The position numbers were made by a program, and so were the translations under genes. A model generated the notes under the pieces. That model did not search any database. It was given only the letters and a program-made list of their open reading frames with translations, and had not been told where the DNA came from. A stretch of DNA of 64,000 nt, from assembly GCA_021201795.1 (NCBI GenBank), contig JAJQEF010000006.1, positions 62,001 through 126,000 on the forward strand, given 5' to 3'. Shown one piece after another: positions 1 to 9,328 of the stretch. This DNA is from Rikenellaceae bacterium. Lineage in GTDB: Bacteria; Bacteroidota; Bacteroidia; Bacteroidales; Rikenellaceae. Position 1 is the first letter of the stretch. Every line of letters starts with the position of its first letter.

Positions 1-1
1 T

Positions 2-922
2 ATAATCGGGACAGAGGAGTTGTGGGATGACTCAGGCATACATCAGGGAATGAATCGCGAATCTATCGATGTAAAAGTTAAGGTAGGATGGGTTAAAGGT
101 CTTAATCGTTTGTATTTTATGTATGAAGCGTATGACGATTACTGGGATTTTACACATCCGGGATTACATAATGATATTTTTGAGATCGTAGTGGACGGCG
201 ATATGTCCGGAGGACCGCTTATAGACAGGTTCCATCCTAATAAAGACAACATGGATATATGGGATGCTTATTTCTCTTTCCATGGTGTTCATGCCCAGAA
301 TTATCATATTTTCACTCCTCCTGCAGAAGGAAAAGACTGGGCGCTGGCATGGGGTAGCCAGCCATGGATCAAGGAACTCCCGTATGCAAATGCCGCTTAT
401 GACTATGATTTTAAACCGGGAGAATCAGGTGTCTTAAGGCTTGAATTCTGGATCACTCCGTTCGATTATGCAGGTAATGATCCGTCGAGATCGATAGAAT
501 CCGAATTATATGAGAACAAGAACATAGGTCTTTGCTGGGCGATCATTGACTATGACGATGTCGACGGCGAGGGAAAGAATAACGGATTCTGGAATCTTTC
601 AAAGCATCATACCATGTATGGGAATGCTTCGGAGCTAAGAACCTTTAAATTGATGCCCCTCGAACCGGAATTTCAAAAGTCTATAGATGCCAAATGGACT
701 TTTAATGTAATAGATATGGATCGCATGATTGTAGCATTTAAAGATAATTCTTACGGGGAAATAACATCATGGGAATGGGATTTCGGAGATGGGAATTTTT
801 CTAACGAACAGCATCCTATACATAAATACGAAGAACCGGGTTTGTATATAGTTACTCTTGATATTAAAGGGCCTTCCGGAACTTCGCGCAGTATAAGGGT
901 TTGGGATGTAGCTGTTAAATAG
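2..922 (+). CDS. CBM9-like and PKD domain protein, C-terminal part (5' end outside window)
   Basis: The reading frame is open to the left edge, so this is the C-terminal 306 residues of a longer protein; the TTG at 20 is not a credible start. Roughly the first 220 visible residues resemble the family 9 carbohydrate-binding fold seen in many Bacteroidota surface proteins: aromatic-rich, with short acidic motifs such as DDYWDF and EIVVDGD. The last 80 residues form a PKD domain with the hallmark WEWDFGDG, followed by a HKYEEPGLYIVTL strand pattern. Such proteins are usually exported and bind glycans or other surface ligands. No catalytic domain is visible, but one could lie upstream. A strong hairpin terminator follows the stop directly. 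The domain calls come from motif recognition; the ligand is unknown. Confidence 0.75.
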   Translation: MIGTEELWDDSGIHQGMNRESIDVKVKVGWVKGLNRLYFMYEAYDDYWDFTHPGLHNDIFEIVVDGDMSGGPLIDRFHPNKDNMDIWDAYFSFHGVHAQNYHIFTPPAEGKDWALAWGSQPWIKELPYANAAYDYDFKPGESGVLRLEFWITPFDYAGNDPSRSIESELYENKNIGLCWAIIDYDDVDGEGKNNGFWNLSKHHTMYGNASELRTFKLMPLEPEFQKSIDAKWTFNVIDMDRMIVAFKDNSYGEITSWEWDFGDGNFSNEQHPIHKYEEPGLYIVTLDIKGPSGTSRSIRVWDVAVK

Positions 923-925
923 TGG

Positions 926-950
926 AAACCGCCTCAAAGGCGGTTTTTTT
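926..950 (+). terminator. Rho-independent terminator after the PKD gene
   Basis: An 8-bp perfect stem (AAACCGCC / GGCGGTTT) with a 5-base loop is followed by a T run. It lies between two convergent genes, and the minus-strand gene stops inside its 3' side. Confidence 0.9.
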
Positions 951-1485
951 AATATATGATCTTTTGTTTTACTTTTTTAAGGCAAGAAGCCATTTCCGGA
1001 GTAGGGTCGTGACTTAACGTATCCAATATATCCGGTAAATATTCCGTTGTCCATGGGACCTTATCGTAGATTATGGTTATAATATACATTGCCCACACTT
1101 TTACGGCAATTTTATATCGAGGGTCGATTGCACGTGTACATACGGTTTCCGCTAATTCGTTCAACAAATTCTCATCCGGAACAAATAACTTACGATTGAT
1201 GATGTGATAGACTATTTTGCCATAATGCCGCATTACGCTTTCATTCGAGATCTTATTATAATCTTCGACAATCCGTTTGTAATAAGGACGAAAAAAAACA
1301 ATATCTCTGAAAAACGCAGTCTCCAACCCGTACGCGGAGCGAAAAGACTGGACGCCTTTTCCGTTCAGGGCAATGTCCATAGCATCGGTAACGAGATCAT
1401 TTTTAAGGATCAGATTGGCCCATTCGTCATTGCAGTTTCCATAGAATCGTTGGGATATTATTTCGTAAAATTCGTTTTTATCCAT
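949..1485 (-). CDS. Hypothetical protein, co-transcribed with the UbiA-type gene
   Basis: I do not recognise this 178-residue protein. It has no signal peptide or membrane segment. It looks largely alpha-helical, with many aromatic and charged residues, and the C-terminal half (residues 90-175) has a spacing that could be read as ARM/HEAT-like helices, though I cannot confirm this. Its start lies one base after the stop of the UbiA-family prenyltransferase gene, so the two are almost certainly one transcript. A soluble cytoplasmic protein is the safest reading. A link to quinone synthesis is only inferred from position. Confidence 0.7.
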   Translation of the reverse strand: MDKNEFYEIISQRFYGNCNDEWANLILKNDLVTDAMDIALNGKGVQSFRSAYGLETAFFRDIVFFRPYYKRIVEDYNKISNESVMRHYGKIVYHIINRKLFVPDENLLNELAETVCTRAIDPRYKIAVKVWAMYIITIIYDKVPWTTEYLPDILDTLSHDPTPEMASCLKKVKQKIIY

Positions 1486-1486
1486 G

Positions 1487-2347
1487 TTAAATCAGAATAT
1501 CCGCTATCACAAAAACAGCATAACATATACTGGCTATGCCGTTGACGGTTCCGAATGCCAGGTTTATTTTCGATAGATCTGACGGTTTTACAATAATATG
1601 CTGGTAAATAAGAAGCGATATAAATATTGCCGAACCAGCGATATATAAAATACTTCCGCCGATCATACTGCCGAATATTATAACGGTAATTATAGTGAAA
1701 AAATGTAATAATGAGCTTATAATAAGCGAATTTTTAATACCTAACCTTGAAGGCATGGAATTTATACCGTTATCTTTATCGAACTGAGTGTCCTGTAGGG
1801 AATAAATTATGTCGAATCCTCCGACCCATGTCAGGACAAGTGACGAAAGTACGAGTGGAGTTAAGGCAAATTGTCCGGTTACGGCGATGTAAGCACCGAT
1901 AGGAGCGATTGAAAGAGATAGTCCTATAAATATGTGGCATAAAGATGTGAAACGTTTTGTAAGGGAATATCCTAATACTACAGCGAGCGCAATAGGCGAT
2001 AGGGAGAATGCAAGACGGTTTATGAAGAAGGACGTTGCGATAAATAAGACACAATTTATTATTATGAACCATACCGCATTTTTACTGCTTATTTTTCCCG
2101 CAGGAATTTCCCTGTTTTTGGTTCTCGGGTTTTTAGCATCTATCTTGCGGTCCGCATATCTGTTAAAACCCATCGCAGCATTTCGTGCGAAGACCATGCA
2201 GAGAATGATCTTTATAAGTAAAACAATATTGAACGGAATATCGTTTGATATATAAGCATAAAAAAAACTAATTAAAGCGAATGGCATCGCAAAAACCGTA
2301 TGACTGAATTTGACAAAGGAAGCGTATTTTTTAACAACAGATAACAT
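1487..2347 (-). CDS. UbiA-family prenyltransferase (possibly MqnP type)
   Basis: This is an integral membrane enzyme of about 286 residues that transfers a polyprenyl chain to an aromatic acceptor, a step of (mena)quinone synthesis. Both Asp-rich magnesium/diphosphate motifs are present: N62-x3-D66-x3-D70 in the stretch NRYADRKID, and D186-x3-D190 in the stretch YSLQDTQFDKD. Eight or nine hydrophobic helices fit the family. The second motif resembles the UbiA-like branch used in the futalosine menaquinone pathway (MqnP) as well as UbiA itself, so the substrate is unsettled. I start it at the ATG at 2347 because translation further upstream runs into the lepA promoter region and adds a tail without family likeness. 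It is followed at one base by an unknown gene. Confidence 0.85.
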   Translation of the reverse strand: MLSVVKKYASFVKFSHTVFAMPFALISFFYAYISNDIPFNIVLLIKIILCMVFARNAAMGFNRYADRKIDAKNPRTKNREIPAGKISSKNAVWFIIINCVLFIATSFFINRLAFSLSPIALAVVLGYSLTKRFTSLCHIFIGLSLSIAPIGAYIAVTGQFALTPLVLSSLVLTWVGGFDIIYSLQDTQFDKDNGINSMPSRLGIKNSLIISSLLHFFTIITVIIFGSMIGGSILYIAGSAIFISLLIYQHIIVKPSDLSKINLAFGTVNGIASICYAVFVIADILI

Positions 2348-2406
2348 GATATTGAAATTTGTCCCAAAGCAAATAAGAATTTTCATAAAATAAAAATTAC
2401 TTTTAG

Positions 2407-2414
2407 TACATTTG
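2407..2414 (+). promoter_or_regulatory. Bacteroidota -7 box of lepA
   Basis: TACATTTG matches TAnnTTTG exactly and lies 21 bases before the lepA ATG. No clear -33 TTG is seen. Confidence 0.65.
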
Positions 2415-2435
2415 CGTACCAATTTATGACCTAAG

Positions 2436-4223
2436 ATGAAGAATATACGTAATTTCTGTATAATAGCACATATCGACCACGGTAAAAGCACCCTTGCGGA
2501 CAGGCTTCTTGAAACGACAAAAACATTGACCGAACGGGAGTTGCAAGCACAGGTGCTGGATAATATGGACCTTGAACGTGAAAAAGGAATCACTATTAAA
2601 AGCCATGCTATCCAAATGGAATACAATCGTGGCAATGAGAAGTATGTTCTTAACCTTATAGATACTCCGGGACACGTCGATTTTTCTTATGAAGTATCGC
2701 GCGCTATCGCTTCCTGTGAAGGAGCTCTCCTTATTGTAGACGCAACTCAGGGAATTCAGGCTCAGACAATCTCGAACTTATATCTGGCCCTGGAGCATGA
2801 TCTGGAAATTATTCCCGTATTGAATAAGATTGATATGGAGGCTGCTATGGTCGATGAGGTAAAAGATCAGATCGTCGATCTTCTCGGATGCGACAGAGAT
2901 GATATTCTTGCTGCTTCGGGTAAAACAGGAGAAGGTGTATCAGATATACTGGAAGCGATAATCGATCGTATACCTGCCCCTAAAGGTGATGAAAGCGCAC
3001 CGTTGCAGGCTCTGATTTTCGATTCGGTTTTTAATTCGTTCAGGGGGATCATTGCTTATTTCCGTGTATTCAACGGTACTATTAAGAAAGGCGATAAAGT
3101 TAAATTTTTCAGTACTGGGGCGGAATATACTGCCGACGAGATCGGAGTTCTAAAATTAAAAATGAGTCCTAAGAATGAGGTAAGTGCCGGAGACGTGGGA
3201 TATATAATTTCGGGAATTAAAACCTCTGCTGGTGTTAAAGTAGGAGATACTGTCACGCATGTCGTGAATGGTACCGATACTCCTATTGAAGGGTTCGAAG
3301 ATGTAAAGCCTATGGTCTTTGCAGGTATTTATCCTGTTGATAGCGATGATTACGAAGATCTTCGTGCTTCGCTCGAGAAACTCCAGCTCAACGATGCCTC
3401 GTTGACATTCGAGCCGGAATCTTCTCTGGCCCTTGGATTCGGGTTCCGTTGCGGATTCCTCGGATTGTTGCATATGGAGATAATCCAGGAACGGCTTTAC
3501 AGGGAGTTCAACATGGATGTAATTACTACGGTTCCTAATGTTTCATATAAAGTTCATACGACCAAAGGAGAGGAGTTCGATGTTCATAACCCTTCCGGAC
3601 TGCCTGAACCTACGTTGATAGACCATATTGACGAGCCGTATATTCTTGCACAGATAATAACAAAATCGGATTATCTCGGTGCAGTTATGAAATTATGTAT
3701 TGATAAACGGGGAATATTAAAGAATCAGGTCTTCCTGACTACGGACAGGGTAGAAGTTAATTTCGAAATGCCTCTTGCGGAGATCGTTTTCGACTTCTAT
3801 GATAAATTAAAAAGTATCTCACGCGGATATGCTTCATTCGACTATCATCAGATAGGGTACAAGCAGTCGAAGTTGGCCAAATTGGATATATTACTTAATG
3901 GAGAAGGCGTTGATGCGCTGTCCTCGCTTATTTACTTCGACAATGCGTATGACTTCGGGCGGAAGATGTGCGAGAAACTTAAGGAACTGATCCCGCGGCA
4001 GCAGTTCGATATTGCCATACAGGCTGCAATAGGAGCTAAAATCATTGCACGTGAAACAGTTAAAGCTGTGAGAAAAGACGTTACGGCAAAATGTTACGGA
4101 GGGGATATTTCCCGTAAACGTAAGCTTCTGGAGAAACAGAAAAAAGGAAAGAAGCGTATGCGTCAGGTTGGAAACGTCGAAGTTCCTCAGGAAGCGTTCC
4201 TTGCCGTACTTAAAATGGATTAA
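2436..4223 (+). CDS. lepA: Elongation factor 4 (LepA), ribosome back-translocase
   Basis: This 595-residue translational GTPase has the usual EF4 length. G1 is AHIDHGKS near residue 12, switch II is DTPGHVDF with the catalytic His intact, and G4 is NKID. The EF4-specific C-terminal domain ends in the typical lysine-rich [17 protein letters not shown] stretch before [10 protein letters not shown]4 acts on stalled or mistranslocated ribosomes. The gene is transcribed away from the UbiA-type gene and has its own -7 box. It ends two bases before the stop of the convergent FAH-family gene. Confidence 0.98.
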   Translation: MKNIRNFCIIAHIDHGKSTLADRLLETTKTLTERELQAQVLDNMDLEREKGITIKSHAIQMEYNRGNEKYVLNLIDTPGHVDFSYEVSRAIASCEGALLIVDATQGIQAQTISNLYLALEHDLEIIPVLNKIDMEAAMVDEVKDQIVDLLGCDRDDILAASGKTGEGVSDILEAIIDRIPAPKGDESAPLQALIFDSVFNSFRGIIAYFRVFNGTIKKGDKVKFFSTGAEYTADEIGVLKLKMSPKNEVSAGDVGYIISGIKTSAGVKVGDTVTHVVNGTDTPIEGFEDVKPMVFAGIYPVDSDDYEDLRASLEKLQLNDASLTFEPESSLALGFGFRCGFLGLLHMEIIQERLYREFNMDVITTVPNVSYKVHTTKGEEFDVHNPSGLPEPTLIDHIDEPYILAQIITKSDYLGAVMKLCIDKRGILKNQVFLTTDRVEVNFEMPLAEIVFDFYDKLKSISRGYASFDYHQIGYKQSKLAKLDILLNGEGVDALSSLIYFDNAYDFGRKMCEKLKELIPRQQFDIAIQAAIGAKIIARETVKAVRKDVTAKCYGGDISRKRKLLEKQKKGKKRMRQVGNVEVPQEAFLAVLKMD

Positions 4224-4225
4224 TC

Positions 4226-4849
4226 TTATTTTATATAAAAATCAAGCAGAACATTATCAGCGAGACTGGCCTTTAGCCGGTCTCCTGTTTTTACAGGACC
4301 TACTCCTGCAGGAGTTCCGGTGAATAAAAGATCTCCTATTTTGAAGGTCATAATATCAGATACATAAGAAATCAGTTTATTAACTCCGTATATCATCTCC
4401 CCGGTATTGACCGCCTGTACGATTTTACCGTTGAGTTCAAGTTTAAAATTAAGATTCTGTATATCTCCGCCAAGTTCTTCCAATGGAATGAAAACCGGAG
4501 ATACTGCCGCAGAATGATCGAATGCTTTACATATTTCCCATGGCAGTCCTTTTTCAATACACTCTCTCTGTACATCCCGTGCAGTGAAATCTATTCCAAG
4601 CCCTACTTCCGTATAACATCTGCCTGCAAACTTTTCGCTTATACATTTTGTAACCCTGTTGATTCTCACAACTAATTCAGTTTCATAATGTACCTCGTTG
4701 GTGAAATCCGGTATGTAGAATGGCTCGTTATTTCTTAATAATGCCGTGTCTGGTTTTGTAAAAAACAAAGGTTTTTCCGGTATGTTGCTATTGCCATCGA
4801 GTTCTTTTATATGGTCGGTATAATTTTTACCTATGCAGATTATTTTCAT
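4226..4849 (-). CDS. Fumarylacetoacetate hydrolase (FAH) family protein
   Basis: At 207 residues this is a compact, single-domain member of the FAH superfamily, like FAHD1/YcgM-type acylpyruvases. The metal-binding residues are visible in HYETELVV (Glu-x-Glu) and in GLGIDFTARD (Asp). The C-terminal GDLLFTGTPAGVGPV loop is a family signature. Likely reactions are hydrolysis of acylpyruvates or decarboxylation of oxaloacetate; the exact substrate cannot be read from sequence. Its ATG overlaps the lpxB stop by four bases (ATGA), so it is the last gene of the lpxB transcript. Confidence 0.9.
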   Translation of the reverse strand: MKIICIGKNYTDHIKELDGNSNIPEKPLFFTKPDTALLRNNEPFYIPDFTNEVHYETELVVRINRVTKCISEKFAGRCYTEVGLGIDFTARDVQRECIEKGLPWEICKAFDHSAAVSPVFIPLEELGGDIQNLNFKLELNGKIVQAVNTGEMIYGVNKLISYVSDIMTFKIGDLLFTGTPAGVGPVKTGDRLKASLADNVLLDFYIK

Positions 4850-5982
4850 TTGTCTGAGCCTTTAAGTAGTTCCACCATTTTTTCGGCAAACCTGTCCGAA
4901 GCACCGCTTGCGCCTATCGTTTCATTTAATTCTTTGTAGTCCGACATAAGTTTGTCATATTTCTCACCACCGGGAAGAACGGCACAAAGTTCTTTTACAG
5001 CGGTCTGCATATTCATATCTTTTTGTATGAGTTCTCTCACGGCCTCCCTGTCTAAGACAAGGTTGACGAGAGAAATATATTTAACCTTAATAAAGCTTTT
5101 AGCTATATAATACGATGCCCAACTGCACCAGAAGCAAACCATCTCCGGAGTTCCGAGAAGCGCGGTTTCAAGTGTAGCTGTACCAGAGGTTACCACCGCT
5201 GCGGTACTATGGTTAAGAAGTTCGTATGTTTTATCGCAGACATATTTTACATCTGAATTCGCCATATATTTTTCATATACGGATTTGTCGAGCCACGATA
5301 CTCCTGCCACCACGAACTGATAGGCCGGGAATTCCTTAGAGAGTTCGATCATGAACGGGAAATTATAATCTATCTCATGTTTACGGCTTCCGGCAAGAAG
5401 TGCGATTAAAGGACGTTCATCCAGGTTGTTTGTTTTTTTGAAATCTTCCAGTGAAAGTAAATGTTGTTTTCGCTGTTGTATAGAATCCATCAGCGGATTA
5501 CCGCAGTATGTGGCTTCGATTCCCCATTTAGCGAAATAATCTTTTTCAAACGGAAATATAATGAAGAGCCTGTCTACGTGCTTTTTTATTTTCTTTACTC
5601 TCGATTCTTTCCATGCCCACACTTTGGGTGCTATGTAGTAGAATGTTCTTATTCCCTGTTTTTTTGCAAATTCAGCTATCCGTAGATTAAAGCCTGCATA
5701 ATCGATAAGAATTACTACATCCGGACGGTATTCGAGTATGTCTTTTTTACAGTAATTTATTTGTCCGAATATTTTATTCAGGTTCTTGAATACTTCCCAG
5801 AATCCCATGAAAGAAGATTCTTTATAATGGCGGACAAGATTTTGCCTTCCTCCTGCATCAGCCATAAGGTCTCCGCCCCAGAAACGGAACTCCGCTTCCG
5901 GATTGGACTTTTTAATGCCCTTTAGAAGGTTTGAGCCGTGAAGGTCTCCTGATGCTTCGCCTGCGATGATATAATATTTCAT
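4846..5982 (-). CDS. lpxB: Lipid-A-disaccharide synthase
   Basis: LpxB joins UDP-2,3-diacylglucosamine and lipid X to make the lipid A disaccharide at the inner face of the inner membrane. The protein is a GT19 glycosyltransferase with the N-terminal GEASGDLHG motif at residues 6-14 and the YYIAPKVWAWKESR block typical of LpxB. The GSRKHEI stretch matches the UDP-sugar region. I use the ATG at 5982, giving 378 residues close to the family norm; an ATG eight codons earlier would overlap the upstream gene and adds a basic stub. It sits four bases after the pseudouridine synthase gene and overlaps the FAH gene downstream. Confidence 0.96.
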   Translation of the reverse strand: MKYYIIAGEASGDLHGSNLLKGIKKSNPEAEFRFWGGDLMADAGGRQNLVRHYKESSFMGFWEVFKNLNKIFGQINYCKKDILEYRPDVVILIDYAGFNLRIAEFAKKQGIRTFYYIAPKVWAWKESRVKKIKKHVDRLFIIFPFEKDYFAKWGIEATYCGNPLMDSIQQRKQHLLSLEDFKKTNNLDERPLIALLAGSRKHEIDYNFPFMIELSKEFPAYQFVVAGVSWLDKSVYEKYMANSDVKYVCDKTYELLNHSTAAVVTSGTATLETALLGTPEMVCFWCSWASYYIAKSFIKVKYISLVNLVLDREAVRELIQKDMNMQTAVKELCAVLPGGEKYDKLMSDYKELNETIGASGASDRFAEKMVELLKGSDK

Positions 5983-5986
5983 AGCA

Positions 5987-6679
5987 TTATTCCTGGCTTT
6001 TTTCAAAATACCTCCACAAATTGTCGTCTTGTGGAGTAGGAGCTGTTACCGTTATAACTTCTTTTTTAACAGGGTGAATGAATTCCAGTTTACGTGCGTG
6101 AAGCGATATGCTTCCGTCCTTATTAGAACGCTTCGCTCCGTACTTCAAATCTCCTTTTATAGGGCAATCTATTTTAGAGAGCTGACATCTGATCTGATGG
6201 TGTCTTCCCGTTATGAGTTGGATCTCAAGCATCGTGAAGTTGTCGCTTCCTGCTACGACCTTGTATTTGAGCTTAGCTTCCTTTGCCTCCTTACCCGGAG
6301 ACGATACACAACGTGATTTATTGGTTTTTCCGTCACGTAATATATAATTAACCAGCGTATCCTCCATCTTCTCCGGACGCATGTAGGTAATTGCCCAGTA
6401 AGTTTTTTTGATTTCGCGGTTTTTTACCATTTCGTTAAGCCTTGTCAGCGCCTTGCTTGTTTTGGCAAACATTACGGCACCGCTGACAGGGCGGTCGATC
6501 CTATGGACGACGCCCAGATAAACTTTACCCGGTTTCCCGTCACGCATTTTGATGAACTCCTTAAGTTCGTCTTCTAACGCAGGATCTCCGCTGTTATCCG
6601 GTTGAACCGGAATTCCAGACGGTTTGTTTACGATCATTATATGATTGTCTTCGTATAATATATGTACTTCTTTTGACAT
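5987..6679 (-). CDS. RluA-family RNA pseudouridine synthase
   Basis: The 230-residue protein is a stand-alone catalytic domain without an S4 RNA-binding domain. The catalytic aspartate lies in VHRIDRPVSG, and the downstream ITGRHHQIRCQLS block is the RluA-family substrate-binding motif. It isomerises uridines in rRNA or tRNA; without an S4 domain it is closer to the TruC/RluA type than to RluD, but the target position cannot be assigned. It is the middle gene of a tightly packed minus-strand run with cdd upstream (one base apart) and lpxB downstream. Confidence 0.92.
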   Translation of the reverse strand: MSKEVHILYEDNHIMIVNKPSGIPVQPDNSGDPALEDELKEFIKMRDGKPGKVYLGVVHRIDRPVSGAVMFAKTSKALTRLNEMVKNREIKKTYWAITYMRPEKMEDTLVNYILRDGKTNKSRCVSSPGKEAKEAKLKYKVVAGSDNFTMLEIQLITGRHHQIRCQLSKIDCPIKGDLKYGAKRSNKDGSISLHARKLEFIHPVKKEVITVTAPTPQDDNLWRYFEKSQE

Positions 6680-6680
6680 C

Positions 6681-7151
6681 TTATTTAAGTGTGAATTGGA
6701 ATGGCATTAATCTTTTAGCGCTGTCGATTATTATGGATTTTTCACTACCAGCCATTAATATGCGGAAAGGTTTTTCCTGTCGTTTTTCAGCATCGACCAG
6801 AGTTTGGGTACACATTCCGCATGGGAATACTTCATTCTTTATCGGACCGTCCTCATTTTCAGCGGTAACAGCTATAATACGAATATCTTTATCCGGAAAA
6901 TTAGAGAATTTATTAAATAATAAAACTCGTTCCGCACACATCCCCGAAGGATATACATCGCTTTCCTGATTCGAACCGTTAATTATCGTTCCGTCTGACA
7001 GGATTGCTGCGGCACCTACACGGAATCCTGAATGAGGGGCAAACGAAGAAGAAATCGCTTTAAGTGCTTCTTTATAAGCAATTTTTTCTTCTCCGGTAAG
7101 TTCGGTATTATTAATCACGGTATATTTTACCGGAATGACTTTATTTTCCAT
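6681..7151 (-). CDS. cdd: Cytidine deaminase
   Basis: This 156-residue protein hydrolyses cytidine and deoxycytidine to uridine forms in pyrimidine salvage. The zinc site is clear: MCAERV supplies one Cys and the proton-shuttling Glu, and PCGMC supplies two more Cys, the tetrameric-type arrangement. I choose the ATG at 7151 over one six codons upstream because the longer form only adds residues inside the mnmD 3' end. Even so the gene overlaps mnmD by 11 bases, which indicates translational coupling. The pseudouridine synthase gene follows at one base. Confidence 0.93.
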   Translation of the reverse strand: MENKVIPVKYTVINNTELTGEEKIAYKEALKAISSSFAPHSGFRVGAAAILSDGTIINGSNQESDVYPSGMCAERVLLFNKFSNFPDKDIRIIAVTAENEDGPIKNEVFPCGMCTQTLVDAEKRQEKPFRILMAGSEKSIIIDSAKRLMPFQFTLK

Positions 7152-7818
7152 CAGATTCTTTAATAGCATTTAACATATGTCTCTTTCCTAAAGCACCTTT
7201 TAATCTTTTCACTGTATATCCGGCAGCACGTAAATTTTGTTTCACAATTCCTTTTGAAGAATATGTGGATAGTAGTCCGTTAATAGCAGTATGATTGAAT
7301 AGATTAATAAAAATTTCCTGTGTCCACATTTCCGGCTGGGTATCCGGCGAAAATGCATCGAAATATATAATATCAAAGATAGCATCTAATTCGATATCCG
7401 GAAAAGATTTGTGATGTTTTACCACAGAAAAATTTTCGGTTACTTTAATTGTATTGTTCCATGCGGATCGGTGCAGTTCCATAAATGCTTCGGAATACTC
7501 CGGAAAAATATTGGCATATCCGGTTTCATGTATTGTCTCTACAGAGACCGGATACTTTTCAACAGTATGATATTCCGCATTAAGCCCGTTATCATTAAGA
7601 TATTTCAGCGTAACCAATGCGTTCAAGCCGCTCCCGAATCCGATCTCCAGTATTTTGATGTTTTTTTTATTTATTTTTTTCAGTCCGTTATCGATAAAAA
7701 GATGCTCCGATTCGCCGACAGCTCCTCGAGTGGAATGATAAGTGTCTCTGTAAACAGGGTGGATGAGGGTTGCGCTTCCGTCCTCCGTGCATATTATATC
7801 CGGAGATATATTCTGCAT
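7141..7818 (-). CDS. mnmD: tRNA U34 5-methylaminomethyl-2-thiouridine methyltransferase (MnmD)
   Basis: The 225-residue protein corresponds to the N-terminal methyltransferase half of enterobacterial MnmC, without the FAD oxidoreductase half. Its SAM-binding glycine motif is EIGFGSGLNAL near residue 57, and the active-site region is YFDAFSPDTQPEMW near residue 152, with the final LKGALGKRHML signature. It would methylate the aminomethyl group at the wobble uridine of tRNAs for Lys, Glu and Gln. It starts one base after the rlmD stop and overlaps cdd, in a run of RNA-modification genes. Confidence 0.92.
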   Translation of the reverse strand: MQNISPDIICTEDGSATLIHPVYRDTYHSTRGAVGESEHLFIDNGLKKINKKNIKILEIGFGSGLNALVTLKYLNDNGLNAEYHTVEKYPVSVETIHETGYANIFPEYSEAFMELHRSAWNNTIKVTENFSVVKHHKSFPDIELDAIFDIIYFDAFSPDTQPEMWTQEIFINLFNHTAINGLLSTYSSKGIVKQNLRAAGYTVKRLKGALGKRHMLNAIKESDGK

Positions 7819-7819
7819 A

Positions 7820-9229
7820 TTATTTTCTTTCCATAAGTATTACGTTTTCCACATGATGAGTGTGCGGAAACATATCTACAGGCTGTACTTTCGTTATTTT
7901 ATAATCCCGTCCCAGAAGTGCGGCATCGCGTGCCTGAGTCGCCGGGTTACAGCTTACATAAACTATTTTTTCTGGTGAAGCATTGAGAATTGTTTCCGCT
8001 ACGTCATTATGTATCCCTGCACGCGGAGGATCCAGTATAATCACGTCCGGTTTCCCGTGTTCAGTGATAAATTCCTCCGTAAGAATATCTTTCATATCCC
8101 CTGCATAAAAATCGGTATTAGCTATACCGTTTATTTTAGAATTATTTTTTGCATCTTCGATAGCTTCCGGTACGTATTCCACGCCTATAACCCTGCTGGA
8201 TTTACGTGCGACAAAGTTGGCAATAGTTCCGGTTCCCGTGTAGAGGTCGTAAACGATTTCATCGCCCTGCAAACCGGCAAAATCCCGTGTAACTGAATAC
8301 AGCCTATATGCCTGTCCGGAATTGGTCTGGTAAAATGATTTAGGTCCTATTTTAAACCTCAATCCTTCCATCTTTTCGTAAATGTGGTCGTTGCCGGAAT
8401 ATAATTTTATATCGAGATCGCCTATAGTGTCGTTCTTTTTTTCGTTGATAACGTACATTAAAGACGTGATTTCCGGGAAGCTATTTTTTATATGCTCAAG
8501 TAAGGCTTCCTGTTTCTGTACGTTCTCATACCCGAACACTACGATAACCATAACTTCTCCGGTCGTAGAAGTGCGTATGATTATGTTCCTCATATATCCT
8601 TCATGCTGTCGAGCATCGTAGTATCCGTATTCGTTGGTAATACAAAACTTGTGCACCGATAAACGTATTCTGTTGGACGGTTCGTCCTGCAGCCAGCAAT
8701 GATCTATGTTTAATATCTTATCGAACATCCCCGGGATGTGGAATCCGAGAGCCTTCGGGTTATCTATTTTTGCTTCCGTGGCAATTCCTTCCTTGGTCAT
8801 CCAACGTTTGTTGGAAAAAGTAAATTCAAGTTTGTTCCTGTAATACTCTGTTTTTTCCGACCCGAGAATATCGTTTACCTGAGGAAGCTCCAATTTACCA
8901 ATGCGCGAAAGTTGGTCGGAAACCTGTTTTTGTTTGTATTCGAGTTGTTTTGTGTACGGCATGTTCTGCCATTTACAACCCCCGCATGTTCCGTAATGTA
9001 AGCATAAGGGGGCGCATCTGTCCGGTGAAAGTTTTACATATTCGGTTACGTACCCTTCCATAAAACTTTTACGCTTGTTGGTAACCTGTACGTTTACGAT
9101 ATCTCCCGGAATGGTCATAGGTACGAATACCACCATTTCCTTGTATTTTCCGATGGATTTACCTTCTGCCGCTACGTCTATTATCTCCAACTCTTCAATA
9201 AGCGGATATTTATTTTTTTTCCTTGCCAC
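7820..9229 (-). CDS. rlmD: 23S rRNA (uracil-C5)-methyltransferase, RlmD/RumA family
   Basis: This 469-residue SAM-dependent enzyme methylates a uracil at C5. In order it has a TRAM RNA-binding domain (about residues 8-68), a cysteine cluster for a 4Fe-4S centre (CAPLCLHYGTCGGCKW plus an upstream Cys), and the Rossmann methyltransferase domain with DLYTGTGTIANF, DPPRAG and the catalytic cysteine in VYVSCNPATQ. The start codon is GTG at 9229, with a good -7 box 21-28 bases upstream. The closest assignment is RlmD (U1939), although some Bacteroidota RumA-type enzymes could modify another uracil. It heads the rlmD-mnmD-cdd-rluA-type-lpxB-FAH run. Confidence 0.93.
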   Translation of the reverse strand: MARKKNKYPLIEELEIIDVAAEGKSIGKYKEMVVFVPMTIPGDIVNVQVTNKRKSFMEGYVTEYVKLSPDRCAPLCLHYGTCGGCKWQNMPYTKQLEYKQKQVSDQLSRIGKLELPQVNDILGSEKTEYYRNKLEFTFSNKRWMTKEGIATEAKIDNPKALGFHIPGMFDKILNIDHCWLQDEPSNRIRLSVHKFCITNEYGYYDARQHEGYMRNIIIRTSTTGEVMVIVVFGYENVQKQEALLEHIKNSFPEITSLMYVINEKKNDTIGDLDIKLYSGNDHIYEKMEGLRFKIGPKSFYQTNSGQAYRLYSVTRDFAGLQGDEIVYDLYTGTGTIANFVARKSSRVIGVEYVPEAIEDAKNNSKINGIANTDFYAGDMKDILTEEFITEHGKPDVIILDPPRAGIHNDVAETILNASPEKIVYVSCNPATQARDAALLGRDYKITKVQPVDMFPHTHHVENVILMERK

Positions 9230-9249
9230 TGTTTAATTTTAAATTCCTG

Positions 9250-9257
9250 CAAATGTA
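9250..9257 (-). promoter_or_regulatory. Bacteroidota -7 box of the rlmD operon
   Basis: On the minus strand this reads TACATTTG, an exact TAnnTTTG match upstream of the rlmD GTG. Confidence 0.7.
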
Positions 9258-9328
9258 ACCATAAGGTTTATTTTTAAAAAACCGCATATAAGATTAACGG
9301 CATAATAATTAAAATAAATGTGTTTTTT

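Noticed and set aside
20-22. TTG as start codon of the PKD-domain gene
   Set aside because: The frame stays open to the left edge and continues with sensible residues, so the gene simply extends beyond the window.
1204-1545. 113-codon plus-strand frame opposite the unknown gene
   Set aside because: It has no family likeness and lies antisense to a well-coupled operon gene; coding signal is better on the minus strand.
2348-2635. N-terminal extension of the UbiA-type protein to an ATG at 2635
   Set aside because: The extension is not like the family, would cross the lepA promoter and overlap the lepA coding region.
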